A DNA stretch of 64,000 nt from positions 1,388,061 to 1,452,060 of the forward strand of contig WNKI01000004.1 of the NCBI GenBank assembly GCA_015350385.1, given 5' to 3'. Each line of letters opens with the position of its first letter. Position 1 is the stretch's first letter. Shown here piece by piece: positions 1 to 10,966 of the stretch. Origin of the DNA: Aculops lycopersici. Lineage: Eukaryota > Arthropoda > Arachnida > Trombidiformes > Eriophyidae. The notes below the pieces were generated by a model. It made no database searches. It saw only the letters and a list, made by a program, of their open reading frames with translations, and was not told the origin of the DNA. A program made the translations under genes and the position numbers.

Positions 1-526
<526 letters not shown>

Positions 527-1462
527 TTAATTGATTCCATTGACTTGACTCTTTCGACTTGAGTTCATTCTTTCCCACTCGTTGTGTATCTGATAGGTTA
601 ATTCTGAGTTGGACAACAACTTGTGGCAGGTTCGCGCAACTTGCATCCAGCCGACAACCGAATCCTCTAGGCCTCGCTTTAGGGTAACCCGATTGTACAG
701 GTACAAGAATGAGCCCAACACCTTGTTAACTCTTCTACAGGTATCCAATAAACTTTTCTCAAGTTCATCATATAACTCGTCAAAGTATTCAAATTTTAGT
801 CCCTTGTTTCTGAGGATCTTCTCCTTGGCCATTAAATAATTAACTGCCTTATCTCTGATATGATCAAAGCCGATATCGTTAATGATGCCAATGGATTGCA
901 ACAATTTATTTGGCATCTGGATATCATGCGATAACAATTCAATATCAGCTAGATCCTCGTCGTTAAATCTCTTTACAGCTTCCAAAAGTCTCTCATTGAA
1001 TGTCTTACGGCAATGATCAATTTGGCGCTTCTTACAACTGGCTAGATAGGGTCTTAGCGCATCCAGTTGCAACAATCCATTATCATTGTAATCGAATTCC
1101 TCCAATTTATTCTTCTTACATTTTGCATCAGTAATCTCGTTCATCTCTATAAAATTGCGCGCTCTAAAATTGTCAAATTTCGAGCCTTCAATTTGGTGCA
1201 AATATTTCAATGTTTTCTTTGGCGACATGAACCTTGAGCCATACAATAGACGAGTAATTCTAAACAACTCATCCTTTGTAGTCTCCTTCTTGCCGCCGAT
1301 ACTTGTGCCAACTGTTGATCCGTCTGCCTCAACAAGAGGCTGCATAGAACAGATGACTAGGTGCAACAATATTGTAGTTAAAGCTATCAAGTTACAAATA
1401 ACTATCAAGGACGACGACGATGAAGACGACAATGAAAACTTCTTTCTATTGATCGTGATCAT
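527..1462 (-). CDS. Orphan secreted or membrane-anchored Cys-containing protein
   Basis: I do not recognise this 311-residue protein. It starts at an ATG. After a basic, Ser-rich N-terminus, residues of about 18-39 are strongly hydrophobic and look like a signal peptide or signal anchor. The mature part is charged and helical-looking. It has scattered cysteines (a KC-K motif near 114, SC-KK near 142, a DHC near 149) that could pair in the secretory pathway. A segment near 123-136 (FDYNDNGLLQLD) resembles an EF-hand loop, but the usual acidic residue at loop position 12 is missing. The C-terminus is hydrophilic. The frame is intact and its codon use looks like that of the other genes here, so I think it is real, but no function can be assigned. 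It may be a lineage-restricted secreted protein. Confidence 0.65.
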   Translation of the reverse strand: MITINRKKFSLSSSSSSSLIVICNLIALTTILLHLVICSMQPLVEADGSTVGTSIGGKKETTKDELFRITRLLYGSRFMSPKKTLKYLHQIEGSKFDNFRARNFIEMNEITDAKCKKNKLEEFDYNDNGLLQLDALRPYLASCKKRQIDHCRKTFNERLLEAVKRFNDEDLADIELLSHDIQMPNKLLQSIGIINDIGFDHIRDKAVNYLMAKEKILRNKGLKFEYFDELYDELEKSLLDTCRRVNKVLGSFLYLYNRVTLKRGLEDSVVGWMQVARTCHKLLSNSELTYQIHNEWERMNSSRKSQVNGIN

Positions 1463-4088
1463 CTTGTTGTTGATTGATCTATTAATGGTCGTTTACTCTT
1501 TGTACAACTACGACTTTGTTCCACTCTATCTATCACTATTTCTGGATTAGATTTTTTGTTTTGTTCTCTAAGTTATTTTCTTGGTATTATTTTGATCTAG
1601 TAAGCATATCATTAAGATAACTAGTCAAGTTTTCTCGATGATTCTCAGCAATCGACCAATAAGGTCTCGCTATCGAGTCTTGGGGGCCAAAACTTATCAA
1701 CAAAACACGAAAACGACGTCTGGATTCATATGATGCAAATGCGGAAGAAGTGGCGATTAATCGGATGGGCTAGCATCCAAAAACAACTAGTTACCAGTAT
1801 CACTAGCTATACTCTCTGTTAGTAGAATTCCCACGACATTATACCCCGACATTCCATATTTTGTTGCAACATCTATATGTATCTATATATAATATCCATC
1901 TGTGCTCATGCAAACGTAACTCTTTTGGCGTACATTCAATGGCAGTGTGATTTCTTAGAGGATTCCAGAGAGGGGAGAGTTTGTTGCGCGGACAAGCGTG
2001 TAGTTTGATGAAAGATACATTCGCTCATGATACCTTAAAGAGTTTTTCTATCCCCTATCTCTATTTTGTATCCACTTTCCAATCCAGACATTCAAACTTC
2101 CAAACTGCCAGCCAGCCAGTCACTGTACTCGTTCATATATCCTATTCTAAAAGTATCACCCGTTAGAGATGTGGTGTGTTTGTGTGTTTAGTTGTTACCA
2201 AGTGTCGGGGTATTGCGCAGAATATGGATTCTTTGTAAGTGTCTGTACAAAACAAAACAGAGACCTATTGACTTTTAGCAAGAGCGATGAGTCTATCCGT
2301 TCCAGGAATATGACGTGAGTTCCATACCTGAGCTATGGGGTGCAAACAAAGTGTCCCATCAACAACCTGCCGTCTCAGATTCAGTTTTCGAATCAAGAGG
2401 CACATGTAGTAAGCTTGTGGCCAAAATTGATCATGATCATGATCATATTGCTTGAGGCGAAGGGTTTAAGTTTTACTTCTGACCCTCCCTTCTTCTCATT
2501 GATTTCACTCTCTTGTTTGCCCAATTAATGAACTCCGCAAAGTGCACATAATCAAAATGACCGGTGGTCCAGTTGCCCTGCCACCAGGATAGGTCAGCAG
2601 AGGACGAGACAAGTGGCTGTAAAATGATCACCAAACTCAACTCCCCAGGTGATAGCGGTACTGGTTGTAGTAATAAGCCATCTTGAAAGTGCGGAGCTAA
2701 TACACATCGGACGCTTGCAGTTTATATCTCAGTAGCCATCTGATCTTTTAGCAACACTAACTACAGTAGCTTAATCACTTTTTCCGCTCCAAGACGATAG
2801 AAAGTCGCAGTAGTAGTCGAGTGAAATTGGACGAGATGGCCACAGGTAATTGTGCTACCGTGTGCATCATCTTCTAGTGTTAAGCTTGTTGTATAGAAAA
2901 AAGTAAATGTTTCCTTTGGTGGTGTCGGTGGTGGTAGTGGTTAACATCGCGATGCACTTAATGATCTAGACTAAACATTTGAGTTGGTCCGAAAGATAAA
3001 ATCTCTTCGCTTTTTACTCTTGCATGATTTCTATAACAACTCCAGTTATCCCTTAGCCTGCCGCCCTCTTGGCCGCTTCCTCAAGTTGGTGTTGTTTGTA
3101 GTGGTCTTGGTTGAATCCTTCCCACCGCACTTACGCCAACTCAAACTCGAACCTTTGTCTCGGATCTCGGTACTTTAGGGATAGCTTTTTTATTACCTCC
3201 AATTAGTTAACTTGATGCCACTTCGTGCCTTGTCTTGTAGGTGGAACCAATGGAGGCGATTAGAGCGACAGGTAGCTAAATGCTGCTAATTTATGCTGAG
3301 ACAGCCGAATGTAGTTCCTGTATCACAAAAAGCTGCCTCGTCATGTAATAACCAGTATGAGAATACAAGTGAGACACTTCATGACTTTGATGGCAGATCA
3401 GCCATGTTGGCTGATAGATATGCCAGCGACCAGTTGGTAGCTAAACTCAAATTACTGATAATGGTTTTTTTGTATCTCCTAAGGAAGAATATTATTTAGT
3501 GCTAATTGGAACATTAATAGTCTCTCTAGATCAAAGAACGACGAAGACGAGTTAGCTTGATGCGATGGCTTCCTCGTATCCCAAAAATCATGGGCTGAAC
3601 CCACTTAATTGGAGATTGGCTAACTTGAGAGGTGATGTGTATTCATGGGTCAATAATCATGATTTTGCTGACTGGCAGCTAATTCTGTCAAATTAAGAAC
3701 TGAGATTCAAGTATTGAAAGTGGAAAGCGCTAGAAGCCATATAGTGACACCTAAAATGATTATGCAAATTCACATGTACATGCACGCGTGCTCTCGACTC
3801 TGGTGACACAACTTGTTGACCATACGACTTGCACGTTGCTATGGGCGACCACGATTTTGTGTTCGCTCAATTTTTGGCGGGTTGATGTGAGGCGCGTTGG
3901 GGTTCACTGGACCCCTCTGACCTATTACGCGTTTTACCTGAATTTGATATTCTAGGTATAATATTGAAATCGTTCCCAGATTGATGTGATACTTTGTATT
4001 GAAAGCAATGAGATAACACATGCAATCATGGAGCGAGTCTTTGGAGATGATATTTCAATGAGTTGACTCAGATTTCAAAGGCCAATAG
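1463..4088. other. 2.6 kb intergenic region without a recognisable gene
   Basis: Short frames of 60-70 codons occur on both strands, but none shows a recognisable domain or bias and several begin with non-ATG codons. The region holds the upstream sequence of both flanking, divergently transcribed genes. Visible structure includes an 18-base palindrome at 2428-2445, a G/T-rich GGTGGT run near 2920-2940, and a short imperfect hairpin (GGGGTTC-ACT-GGACCCC) near 3899-3916. No transposon protein remnant or RNA gene was seen. Confidence 0.6.
2428..2445. repeat. Perfect 18-base palindrome, (TGATCA)3
   Basis: Three tandem copies of TGATCA make a sequence identical to its own reverse complement. It lies in non-coding DNA and could be a chance microsatellite or a dimeric transcription factor site. 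No function is implied. Confidence 0.7.
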
Positions 4089-7082
4089 ATGGACACGCGC
4101 GCCGACTTCCAGCGGCTGCTGGAGGATATGGACAAAGTTATCCAATCCAAGCGGCAAGAGTTATTAGAATTGGATAAGAGACTTGAGCATTCTAGGACTT
4201 TGCTCAGTGAACGAGAAGCAGAGGAGTTACGCAACTCTGAGGTGCCCGAAGATGGAAATCAACAGATAAGTAAATCCATTAAAGAAGCAGACAGGTTCAT
4301 CAAGGAGCAACAGAGACTTTTTGACCAGCAATTATCACAGCTAAGTGAAGAATTGAATGAAATAGAGGCAATTAATCAGGAATTGGGGGAAGAAAATGAG
4401 AGGCTTAAGAAGGAACTTATGCAATCGAAGTCAAGCACTGAAAGGTTTAAGGCTGAAAATCTGTTATTATCTGAGACTTTAGATGAGGTGAATAAGGCGA
4501 ACTTGGAGCTTAATATTCGTCTAGCACATGCTGAAACAGAGACAAACATGCAACAAAAGTTGCTCAAGAGATCGTCGGATCAGGATGAAATCTTATTGGC
4601 TGCCTTCAATGATAAAATAGAGACAATGAAAAAGACAATCGAAAGCAAAGACGAGGAGATCAAGAGATTGAAATCGGAGAATCAATTTACATTGGAAACG
4701 CTGGGCATAACATTGGATGCAAACACAAGCGAGAGCAACAAATTGCAAAGATCAATGACCAGATCGGCCTCAGTAAATTCGAGCAACTTTATCAATAATC
4801 AGCAGAACGAAGTTTTAATTGATTCAACGGTAAAGGAGAAGATAATGCAACTTGCTGGCGCTTTGAGAGCGAAAGATTCACAAATTGAACTACTAAAAAG
4901 TCAATTATTACAAGCAACTAAAGATTTAGAAAACAATGCCAACCTGTTGGAGACTCTCTCGAAATACCACCCGGGTGAGCTTAAGACAAGTAAAGGTATT
5001 GATTTAAGTGTAACAAGTATCTCAAACGATACTGAACAGTTAGCCAACAAGTGTGAAATGCTCGAGAATGAACTTGAACTCAAGGACAAGCAAGTGCATT
5101 TATTGGAGTTTCGCAATAGACATTTCGAAGTTTTGCTGCCTAAAACGATTGTTAATCTAATGAACAAATTAGTCCAAAGCGAACTCTTGAACAACGAAAA
5201 AACGATTGATTATGTCGACAATTTGGCGAAGAATCTCGGCAACCTATTGGGTGAGATTGGCAAGACTCAGAGGCTATTAGATAACATTAATCAATTAAGG
5301 TACGAGTGCAACGCTAGGGACGTACAAATTCAAAGGTTGGTTGATGAACTCAACCGTCTATACGACGCCAAATATGATCATGACGAAACTACAGAACCTG
5401 ATAGATTAAGGGACAAATCACAAGACCAATCACAATTGGGAAACCAGAAACAGATCGATAAGATTAGTGAAGTTCAGACATGTCCGCAGCCAGGTGTTAG
5501 TGACGGAGTAGAGGAGCATTCAAATGAACAAGCAGAGTCAACCAGGCTACCTGAATCTGAACCCTCAAGAGCAGATTTGCAACAATCAATCAAAGCGGCA
5601 ATCGTACAAGAGGCGCCACTTGTTGCTACTGCTACCACGAATAACGCCCCTGCTATCGCTACCACTACCACTACTACTACTACTACTACTAGCACAACCG
5701 CTGCTACTATCACCAACCAAGGCAAGAATTTCTCCATCTCGAATCATTCCGAGAGCGAGAAAGATGAAAACTTGAAATCGGTTAGTGGTAGCGGTAGAGA
5801 AAGTGAAAGATTAATTAAGGAGGTGGCAGTGGTTGAGACCGACACCAAGACAAAAGGTCCACAGCTTAGATCGACGCTAGTGAGCAGCACAACTACAAGT
5901 AGCATTAGTATCGGTGATCGGCGATCGCAAATTTATGGGCGAGCCAAGAATGAGCAACAACAACAAAATATCAAAACAGTAACTTCAACAACAAGACCAG
6001 CTCCCATTGACCACTACCATACCCTTGAGTTACAAAGTCGTCTTAGGCAACTCGAGAACGAAAACGAACTTCTTGAGCTGGCCATGAAAGAAATTTTATT
6101 GTCCATTAAGTGGTCCGATGCCAAGTGTAGTACAATCCTTATTGATTGTCCAAGTTTGGAGCGCTTATGTCAGCTTATTGAAGCTAGATTTCTAACCAAA
6201 TCGTCATCAGCCTGCACACCTAACGGCACTACTGTTGTTGGAGGTCTTGTCAGTCCAGTTGTTGGCTCAAGTGATCAGCTAGAACAACAAAAACACACTG
6301 AAAACCTTACCCAACTGGCGCTCGAGAGGACACCTGGTAGCCAAAGTGATCTTCTTTTCCAATTTGTTATACTCAAGAGTGAACTCGATTTATTGCGAGG
6401 CCAAAACGAGCAACTTAGAGCGGATATCAAGTTCCAGAGAGATGAGTATCGAGTTTTACTGCTCGAAACCACCAACGCCAATGACAACAACAGTTACATT
6501 ACTTCCACTCCAGCAAGGGATATCAACGAACCAAGTCGGTCCAAAGATGATAATGAAAGTAAGGATAAGATTGAAATTTGTGAAGTCGAATGTCAAACGG
6601 AGACTGGTGTCAACAATGAGGAAAAGGATAAGTGCATCAATTGTAAGCGGTTAACGGAACTCATGCGCCACCTGCTGCAGTGTATTGCAAATATCGAGTC
6701 TAGGTTCAACAAGAGCGAGGAAACTTATGCTCATCAATTATTGAGCTTGTACAAACTTACCATGAGACTGGAGCGCGAGTTGACGATCTGCGAAAACTTC
6801 CTTAGCGAGTCCAGACATCAGTATCATGAGCTTAAGAAGCAAAAAATGCTTGATGACTCTCGAATCCTTAGGACAATCCCGGTAAATGACCAGTCGCATG
6901 TGCCAAGCTTGAGCAACCACGAGCACTCTAGACATGGCCGGCAACCGGGTCAAGTTCACAGCAGCAAGATGACGATATCCCTATTGCAATCAATAATTAA
7001 ATGTTTGCAAGCTAGAATTGATTATAAGGATGAAAGGTTAAAACAGATGGAGAGTTTGTTGATAGAGACCTCGTCATTGTAG
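4089..7082 (+). CDS. CEP290: CEP290-like centrosomal/ciliary coiled-coil protein, short form
   Basis: The 997-residue protein is almost entirely predicted coiled coil. Several segments follow human CEP290 in order. A stretch around residues 170-200 (DEILLAAFNDKIE..., then SKDEEIKRL) matches the AVNAKVEEWK-SSKDDEI region. Residues near 260-285 (AKDSQIELLKSQ) match the RDSQIKMLTEQ region. A block near 645-700 with AMKEILLSIK and then PSLERLCQLIEA corresponds to GMKEILQAIK and PSLERLVNAIE, and is followed by QNEQLRADIK. CEP290 builds the ciliary transition zone. Human CEP290 is about 2,480 residues, so this copy holds only the N-terminal to middle part. A low-complexity Thr/Ala/Gln insertion lies near 500-640. 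The start is an ATG with no nearby in-frame alternative upstream, and a poly(A) signal follows the stop by about ten bases. TAF1 lies downstream on the same strand. The family call is good; true orthology is likely. Confidence 0.75.
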   Translation: MDTRADFQRLLEDMDKVIQSKRQELLELDKRLEHSRTLLSEREAEELRNSEVPEDGNQQISKSIKEADRFIKEQQRLFDQQLSQLSEELNEIEAINQELGEENERLKKELMQSKSSTERFKAENLLLSETLDEVNKANLELNIRLAHAETETNMQQKLLKRSSDQDEILLAAFNDKIETMKKTIESKDEEIKRLKSENQFTLETLGITLDANTSESNKLQRSMTRSASVNSSNFINNQQNEVLIDSTVKEKIMQLAGALRAKDSQIELLKSQLLQATKDLENNANLLETLSKYHPGELKTSKGIDLSVTSISNDTEQLANKCEMLENELELKDKQVHLLEFRNRHFEVLLPKTIVNLMNKLVQSELLNNEKTIDYVDNLAKNLGNLLGEIGKTQRLLDNINQLRYECNARDVQIQRLVDELNRLYDAKYDHDETTEPDRLRDKSQDQSQLGNQKQIDKISEVQTCPQPGVSDGVEEHSNEQAESTRLPESEPSRADLQQSIKAAIVQEAPLVATATTNNAPAIATTTTTTTTTTSTTAATITNQGKNFSISNHSESEKDENLKSVSGSGRESERLIKEVAVVETDTKTKGPQLRSTLVSSTTTSSISIGDRRSQIYGRAKNEQQQQNIKTVTSTTRPAPIDHYHTLELQSRLRQLENENELLELAMKEILLSIKWSDAKCSTILIDCPSLERLCQLIEARFLTKSSSACTPNGTTVVGGLVSPVVGSSDQLEQQKHTENLTQLALERTPGSQSDLLFQFVILKSELDLLRGQNEQLRADIKFQRDEYRVLLLETTNANDNNSYITSTPARDINEPSRSKDDNESKDKIEICEVECQTETGVNNEEKDKCINCKRLTELMRHLLQCIANIESRFNKSEETYAHQLLSLYKLTMRLERELTICENFLSESRHQYHELKKQKMLDDSRILRTIPVNDQSHVPSLSNHEHSRHGRQPGQVHSSKMTISLLQSIIKCLQARIDYKDERLKQMESLLIETSSL

Positions 7083-7450
7083 TGGAATTATAATAAACTT
7101 TGCAAAAAACAATATTTTTCATTCAAACTTGGCGCCTACTCCTAGTTTACGCTATATGCGCATGCGTCAGAGTTCGTTCGCAAAAACCAAACTAGCTGAG
7201 CGAATTTTGAGCGCGTCAATCGAGTGAATGTCTCGGCCGCGTTCACATCGCCTCCCAAACGTCCGCTTGGCTTGGACTTCCCTCTAGAAACTCATGACTT
7301 TATTTACTTGAATTGTTTTAATATTTTTATTTGTTATACTTTATCAACTAATATTCATATAATTTACAACTATTATTAGAATTATCAAGCGGCCAAATTG
7401 GAGTATTATTGCTACATCCAAGGGCTGAAGAGTCGGGCGCCACTGCAGCC
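7083..7450. promoter_or_regulatory. CEP290-TAF1 intergenic region with an NRF1-like site
   Basis: Only about 370 bases separate the CEP290-like stop from the TAF1 start. The sequence TGCGCATGCGTC at 7157-7168 closely matches the palindromic site of nuclear respiratory factor 1, which is typical of TATA-less housekeeping promoters. The remainder is A/T-rich with no TATA box in a clear position. There is no room for the missing N-terminal TAF1 exons unless they lie inside or beyond the upstream gene. Confidence 0.5.
7092..7097 (+). terminator. Poly(A) signal AATAAA of the CEP290-like gene
   Basis: Canonical AATAAA lies ten bases after the stop codon, implying a very short 3' UTR and supporting the early end of this reading frame as the true gene end. 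Confidence 0.6.
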
Positions 7451-10400
7451 ATGGAGTTGAGAGATTCAGATGAGAGCTTTCACATGATTTCTCAGTTGCC
7501 ATGGGAGGAGGAGATCATTTGGGATGGCCAAGATGAGGCGCCCAGAATTAGGACTAAAATTGGAAAGAAATGTCATGCTGCTGGCTGGATTCCGTCGGCA
7601 ATGCATCGTCGTGCCTCAGATTTTAATCAACAAGTTCGTGATACAACAACCACCACCACCGCCACCACCTCGAGAGCTCAAAATTCGACTGATAGTCAGC
7701 AGGCCGGGACGCAAGCAACAACCGGCGGTCGAGGATCGAAACATGATAAAAATAAGCAAGTCGTTGATGAATCCGATTCGACTTGGTATTCAATATTTCC
7801 AGTCGAGAATGAAGATCTAGTCTATCGAGCATGGGAGAGGGAAATCCTTTGGGACGCCAATGATATGTCCCACATTCCGCGATCTAAATTTTTAACCCTA
7901 GATCCAAATGATGAAAATATCATCTTTCAAATCCCAGAAGACACATTAGCTAATCAGGATCAGAGTCAGTCCAATAAAAAATCCTTATACCCACCAACAT
8001 CTAAAGACAAAAAGGATATTATCAAGAGATCTAAGATAATTTTAAACAAGGCAGGTGTTATCGTCGAACCAGAAGTCATATCACCACCACCCGAAGACTT
8101 AGCTAGTGAAAAACAACCTTGGAATGTATCTAATGATGAATTCTACACTTACAAGGTGACGCCAGACGTGGCGCTCAAACCAAATGTTGGCAATCTCATC
8201 CAGCATTCGACGCCGGCCGTAGAATTGCGTCAACCATTCTTCCCCACATTCATGAATCGTGATAGATTGCGTGAATTCCATCGACCACCGCTATTTCCAT
8301 CTGGCAAGCGCTCAAAATTTATCACCACCGATTTGTTGCAATTCTATATAGAATCCTTGACCAAACACATCAAGCAAAAGGAACAGCAAAGGGAGAAGCA
8401 GCGCATAGAGTCTGGTGGTGGTGAAATGTTTTTCATGCACACGGCTGAAGATTTATCAGGCAAAGATGCTGAAATCATACTGGCTGAGTGCTCTGAAGAG
8501 TACCCCCCGTTGCTCAACCAAGTTGGTATGGCGACTAAGATCAAGAACTATATGCGAAGAAAACCAGGCGTTCTTCATGCCGATCAAGAAAATGAAATCG
8601 CAAGCAAATACGAGTACGGCGAACCAGCCGTAGTGGCCACTAGTCCATTTTTAGGTACACTACAGATCGGTGAAAGCTTACAAACTATAGAAAATAGCAT
8701 GTACAGGGCCCCAATATATAAACATGAATTTCCTCATTCAGACTTCCTAGTTATCAAATCTCAAGATCAATATTGGATTCGTGAAGTGGAGACTATATTC
8801 ACTGTTGGTCAAGAGCTACCCATCATTGAAGTCCCAGGTCCAAACTCGAAGAAGGCGAATAACTTCATCAGAGACTTTTTGCAAGTCTACATTTATCGCA
8901 TGTTCTGGAGAAGTCCCTTAGAGCCAAAGCGAATCAAGATGGATGACATCAAAAAGGCTTTTCCACTTCATTCTGAGAGCTCTATCCGTAAACGATTGAA
9001 GCAGTGTGCTGACTTTAATCGTACAGGCGACAACCCTAACATGTGGTATCTCAAGAAACCTGGCGAGTTCAGGCTGCCCCAGGAGGCTGAGATTAGAACA
9101 ATGGTCACACCCGAGCAATGTTGTGCCTACTACACTATGCTCGCAGCCGAAAGAAGACTTCAAGATGCTGGGTATGGTGAAAAGTCTCTATGTACTCTCG
9201 AAGATGATGATGACGAAGACAAGCAACGCGAAATGGATGATGAAGTCAAGGCTGCACCATGGAACACAACTCGTGCGTTCATCGCTGCCATGAAACAGAA
9301 ATGTCTTCTTCAGTTGACTGGTGTCGCCGATCCAACCGGTTGCGATGAAGGTTTCTCCTACGTTCGAGTGCCCAACAAACCCTTGCTACCCAAGGAAGGG
9401 GCAATCAAAGAACCTCAGCCAAAGAAAACGGTTACAGGAACTGATGCTGACTTGCGTCGTCTCAAGTTGAGTACAGCTAAGGCAATGTTGAGAGAGTCAG
9501 GTATAGCTGAAGACAAGATTGCTAAGTTACCGAGATGGCAAGTCATCCACTTAGTTCGTGAGCTCTCAACGAAACAAGTTAGAGCAGGTGAGGAATCCAT
9601 GAGTAAATTTGCTAGAGGTAATAGGTTTAGTATAGCTGAACATCAAGAGCGATACAAAGAAGAGTGTCAAAGAATCTTCGAAATACAGAATAGAGTCTTA
9701 GCGTCCGATGAGGTCCTGTCCACTGATGATGAAGAATCGAATGACGAAGACGATCCCGATATTGAACAGGGAACTAGAACACTGCAATTTGCAATCGAGA
9801 ACAAAAAGTCATCTCAAGCTCTGTTTCACGAACGCGAGGAGGCTGAGCGTCGTGATTTACACAAGATGATGTTCGGCGGTGAGGACACCAATAGCGGTGA
9901 CTTTACTAAGTTGCAGAAGAAGGATAGTAAACCTCAGCTTGCTCAGAGCAGTAGTAAGGCAGCAGATCTGGATAATATGGACGAGTCATCCAACATGGGT
10001 CCTCCAGCTCCGGAAGTTGATAGGATTCTAAACATCTATCGTACTTACAGAGATAACAACGGCAGGGAGTACGTCCGTGTGGAGACCGTTCGAAAACCAG
10101 CGGTCATCGATAGTTATGTCAAAATCAAGAAGACTAAGGACGCCGAAGCAATCAAAGAGTTTGCTTCATCACTTGATGACTCTCAACGAGCCAATAAACG
10201 GAAGGAACGCAAACCAGGCCGACGTGGTCGTAGACCTCATGGTCCAAGTAACGCTGGTGAATTCAGAAGTAACTTTAGCACAAGCAGTATGTCGAGACAA
10301 GAATCACCAATGGAAACACCACGAACAACTGCACCAAATTCACCTAGTAATTATACCCAAGACTCCGAACGTTCTCCACGCGAAACCCATGTCCGAGTTC

Positions 10401-10747
10401 GTAAGGAGAAGGATGGCTCCAAGTTGAGATGTAGCGCTTGCGGTGGTTTGGGCCACATGAAGAACAACCGCTCTTGTCCTGCTCACCCACAATCGATTCA
10501 AGTGGCCATGACAAAGGAAGAGTTTGAGGACGAGCAGAATTCTCTTTCCATGGACATAATCAAGACTGAAGATACCAAGATATTGATCAACAAGAAGTTC
10601 ATCGACAAGATGGAGGAGAATCGCAAGAGAGCTCTGATGATTCGTATACCCAAGGATGCTATCAAGAGGAAGAGAAAAAGTAAACAGACTGAATTAGACT
10701 ATCTCAAGAAACCGCGTCTAAATCTTAGAAAAAAGATGTCGGATTAG
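7451..10747 (+). CDS. TAF1: TFIID subunit TAF1, lacking the N-terminal TAND region and both bromodomains
   Basis: TAF1 is the largest TFIID subunit and scaffolds RNA polymerase II pre-initiation complexes. I start it at the ATG in a good context (CAGCCATGG), giving 1,098 residues; the open frame extends 14 codons further upstream only through a TTG. Clear TAF1 blocks appear in order: QLPWEEEIIWDG near 16, WYSIFPVENEDLVY near 112, VLTLDPNDEN-like near 150, the large DUF3591 core from about 210 to 620 (GGGEMFFM, VGMATKIKNY, EVPGPNSK, DIKKAFPLHSESSIRKRLK, WNTTRAFIAAMK), MSKFARG near 716, and a CCHC zinc knuckle near 992-1010. The human protein carries about 500 residues before the first block, holding the TBP-binding TAND region, and two tandem bromodomains after the DYLK-P motif. 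Here the frame starts and stops at those two boundaries. A tRNA gene lies about 150 bases downstream, so no bromodomain exon follows. Confidence 0.95.
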   Translation: MELRDSDESFHMISQLPWEEEIIWDGQDEAPRIRTKIGKKCHAAGWIPSAMHRRASDFNQQVRDTTTTTTATTSRAQNSTDSQQAGTQATTGGRGSKHDKNKQVVDESDSTWYSIFPVENEDLVYRAWEREILWDANDMSHIPRSKFLTLDPNDENIIFQIPEDTLANQDQSQSNKKSLYPPTSKDKKDIIKRSKIILNKAGVIVEPEVISPPPEDLASEKQPWNVSNDEFYTYKVTPDVALKPNVGNLIQHSTPAVELRQPFFPTFMNRDRLREFHRPPLFPSGKRSKFITTDLLQFYIESLTKHIKQKEQQREKQRIESGGGEMFFMHTAEDLSGKDAEIILAECSEEYPPLLNQVGMATKIKNYMRRKPGVLHADQENEIASKYEYGEPAVVATSPFLGTLQIGESLQTIENSMYRAPIYKHEFPHSDFLVIKSQDQYWIREVETIFTVGQELPIIEVPGPNSKKANNFIRDFLQVYIYRMFWRSPLEPKRIKMDDIKKAFPLHSESSIRKRLKQCADFNRTGDNPNMWYLKKPGEFRLPQEAEIRTMVTPEQCCAYYTMLAAERRLQDAGYGEKSLCTLEDDDDEDKQREMDDEVKAAPWNTTRAFIAAMKQKCLLQLTGVADPTGCDEGFSYVRVPNKPLLPKEGAIKEPQPKKTVTGTDADLRRLKLSTAKAMLRESGIAEDKIAKLPRWQVIHLVRELSTKQVRAGEESMSKFARGNRFSIAEHQERYKEECQRIFEIQNRVLASDEVLSTDDEESNDEDDPDIEQGTRTLQFAIENKKSSQALFHEREEAERRDLHKMMFGGEDTNSGDFTKLQKKDSKPQLAQSSSKAADLDNMDESSNMGPPAPEVDRILNIYRTYRDNNGREYVRVETVRKPAVIDSYVKIKKTKDAEAIKEFASSLDDSQRANKRKERKPGRRGRRPHGPSNAGEFRSNFSTSSMSRQESPMETPRTTAPNSPSNYTQDSERSPRETHVRVRKEKDGSKLRCSACGGLGHMKNNRSCPAHPQSIQVAMTKEEFEDEQNSLSMDIIKTEDTKILINKKFIDKMEENRKRALMIRIPKDAIKRKRKSKQTELDYLKKPRLNLRKKMSD

Positions 10748-10894
10748 ATTATTATTAAAATTATACCCCAATTTGTTGAAACTTAAACGCTTGAGCAAAC
10801 TGTTTATCTTCAATTTGTGCCTAGTACCTTGTGATTTTACCTGTAGAGGTATCGCGTTAAACGCGTGTAAGCGCTGCAAAATTTGGAAAAAGAT

Positions 10895-10966
10895 TGCCTG
10901 CTGGGAGGATCGAACTCTCGACCTTTGGTTTACAAGACCAACGCTCTACCACTGAGCTAAGCAGGC
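10895..10966 (-). tRNA. tRNA-Thr (anticodon TGT)
   Basis: The minus strand folds into a standard cloverleaf with a 7-bp acceptor (GCCTGCT/AGCAGGC), a D arm GCTC-AGTGGTA-GAGC, an anticodon arm TTGGT-CTTGTAA-ACCAA and a T loop TTCGATC. The anticodon TGT reads ACA threonine codons. One A-C mismatch is visible in the T stem (GAGAG against CTCCC). A run of five T residues lies four bases after the 3' end and would terminate RNA polymerase III. There is no intron. The internal A and B boxes are intact, so the gene looks functional. Confidence 0.93.

Noticed and set aside
3899..3916. GGGGTTC-ACT-GGACCCC considered as a T arm of a tRNA
   Set aside because: No matching acceptor, D or anticodon arms are nearby.
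7409..7450. Upstream extension of TAF1
   Set aside because: It begins at TTG and adds no conserved sequence; the ATG at 7451 is in a strong context.
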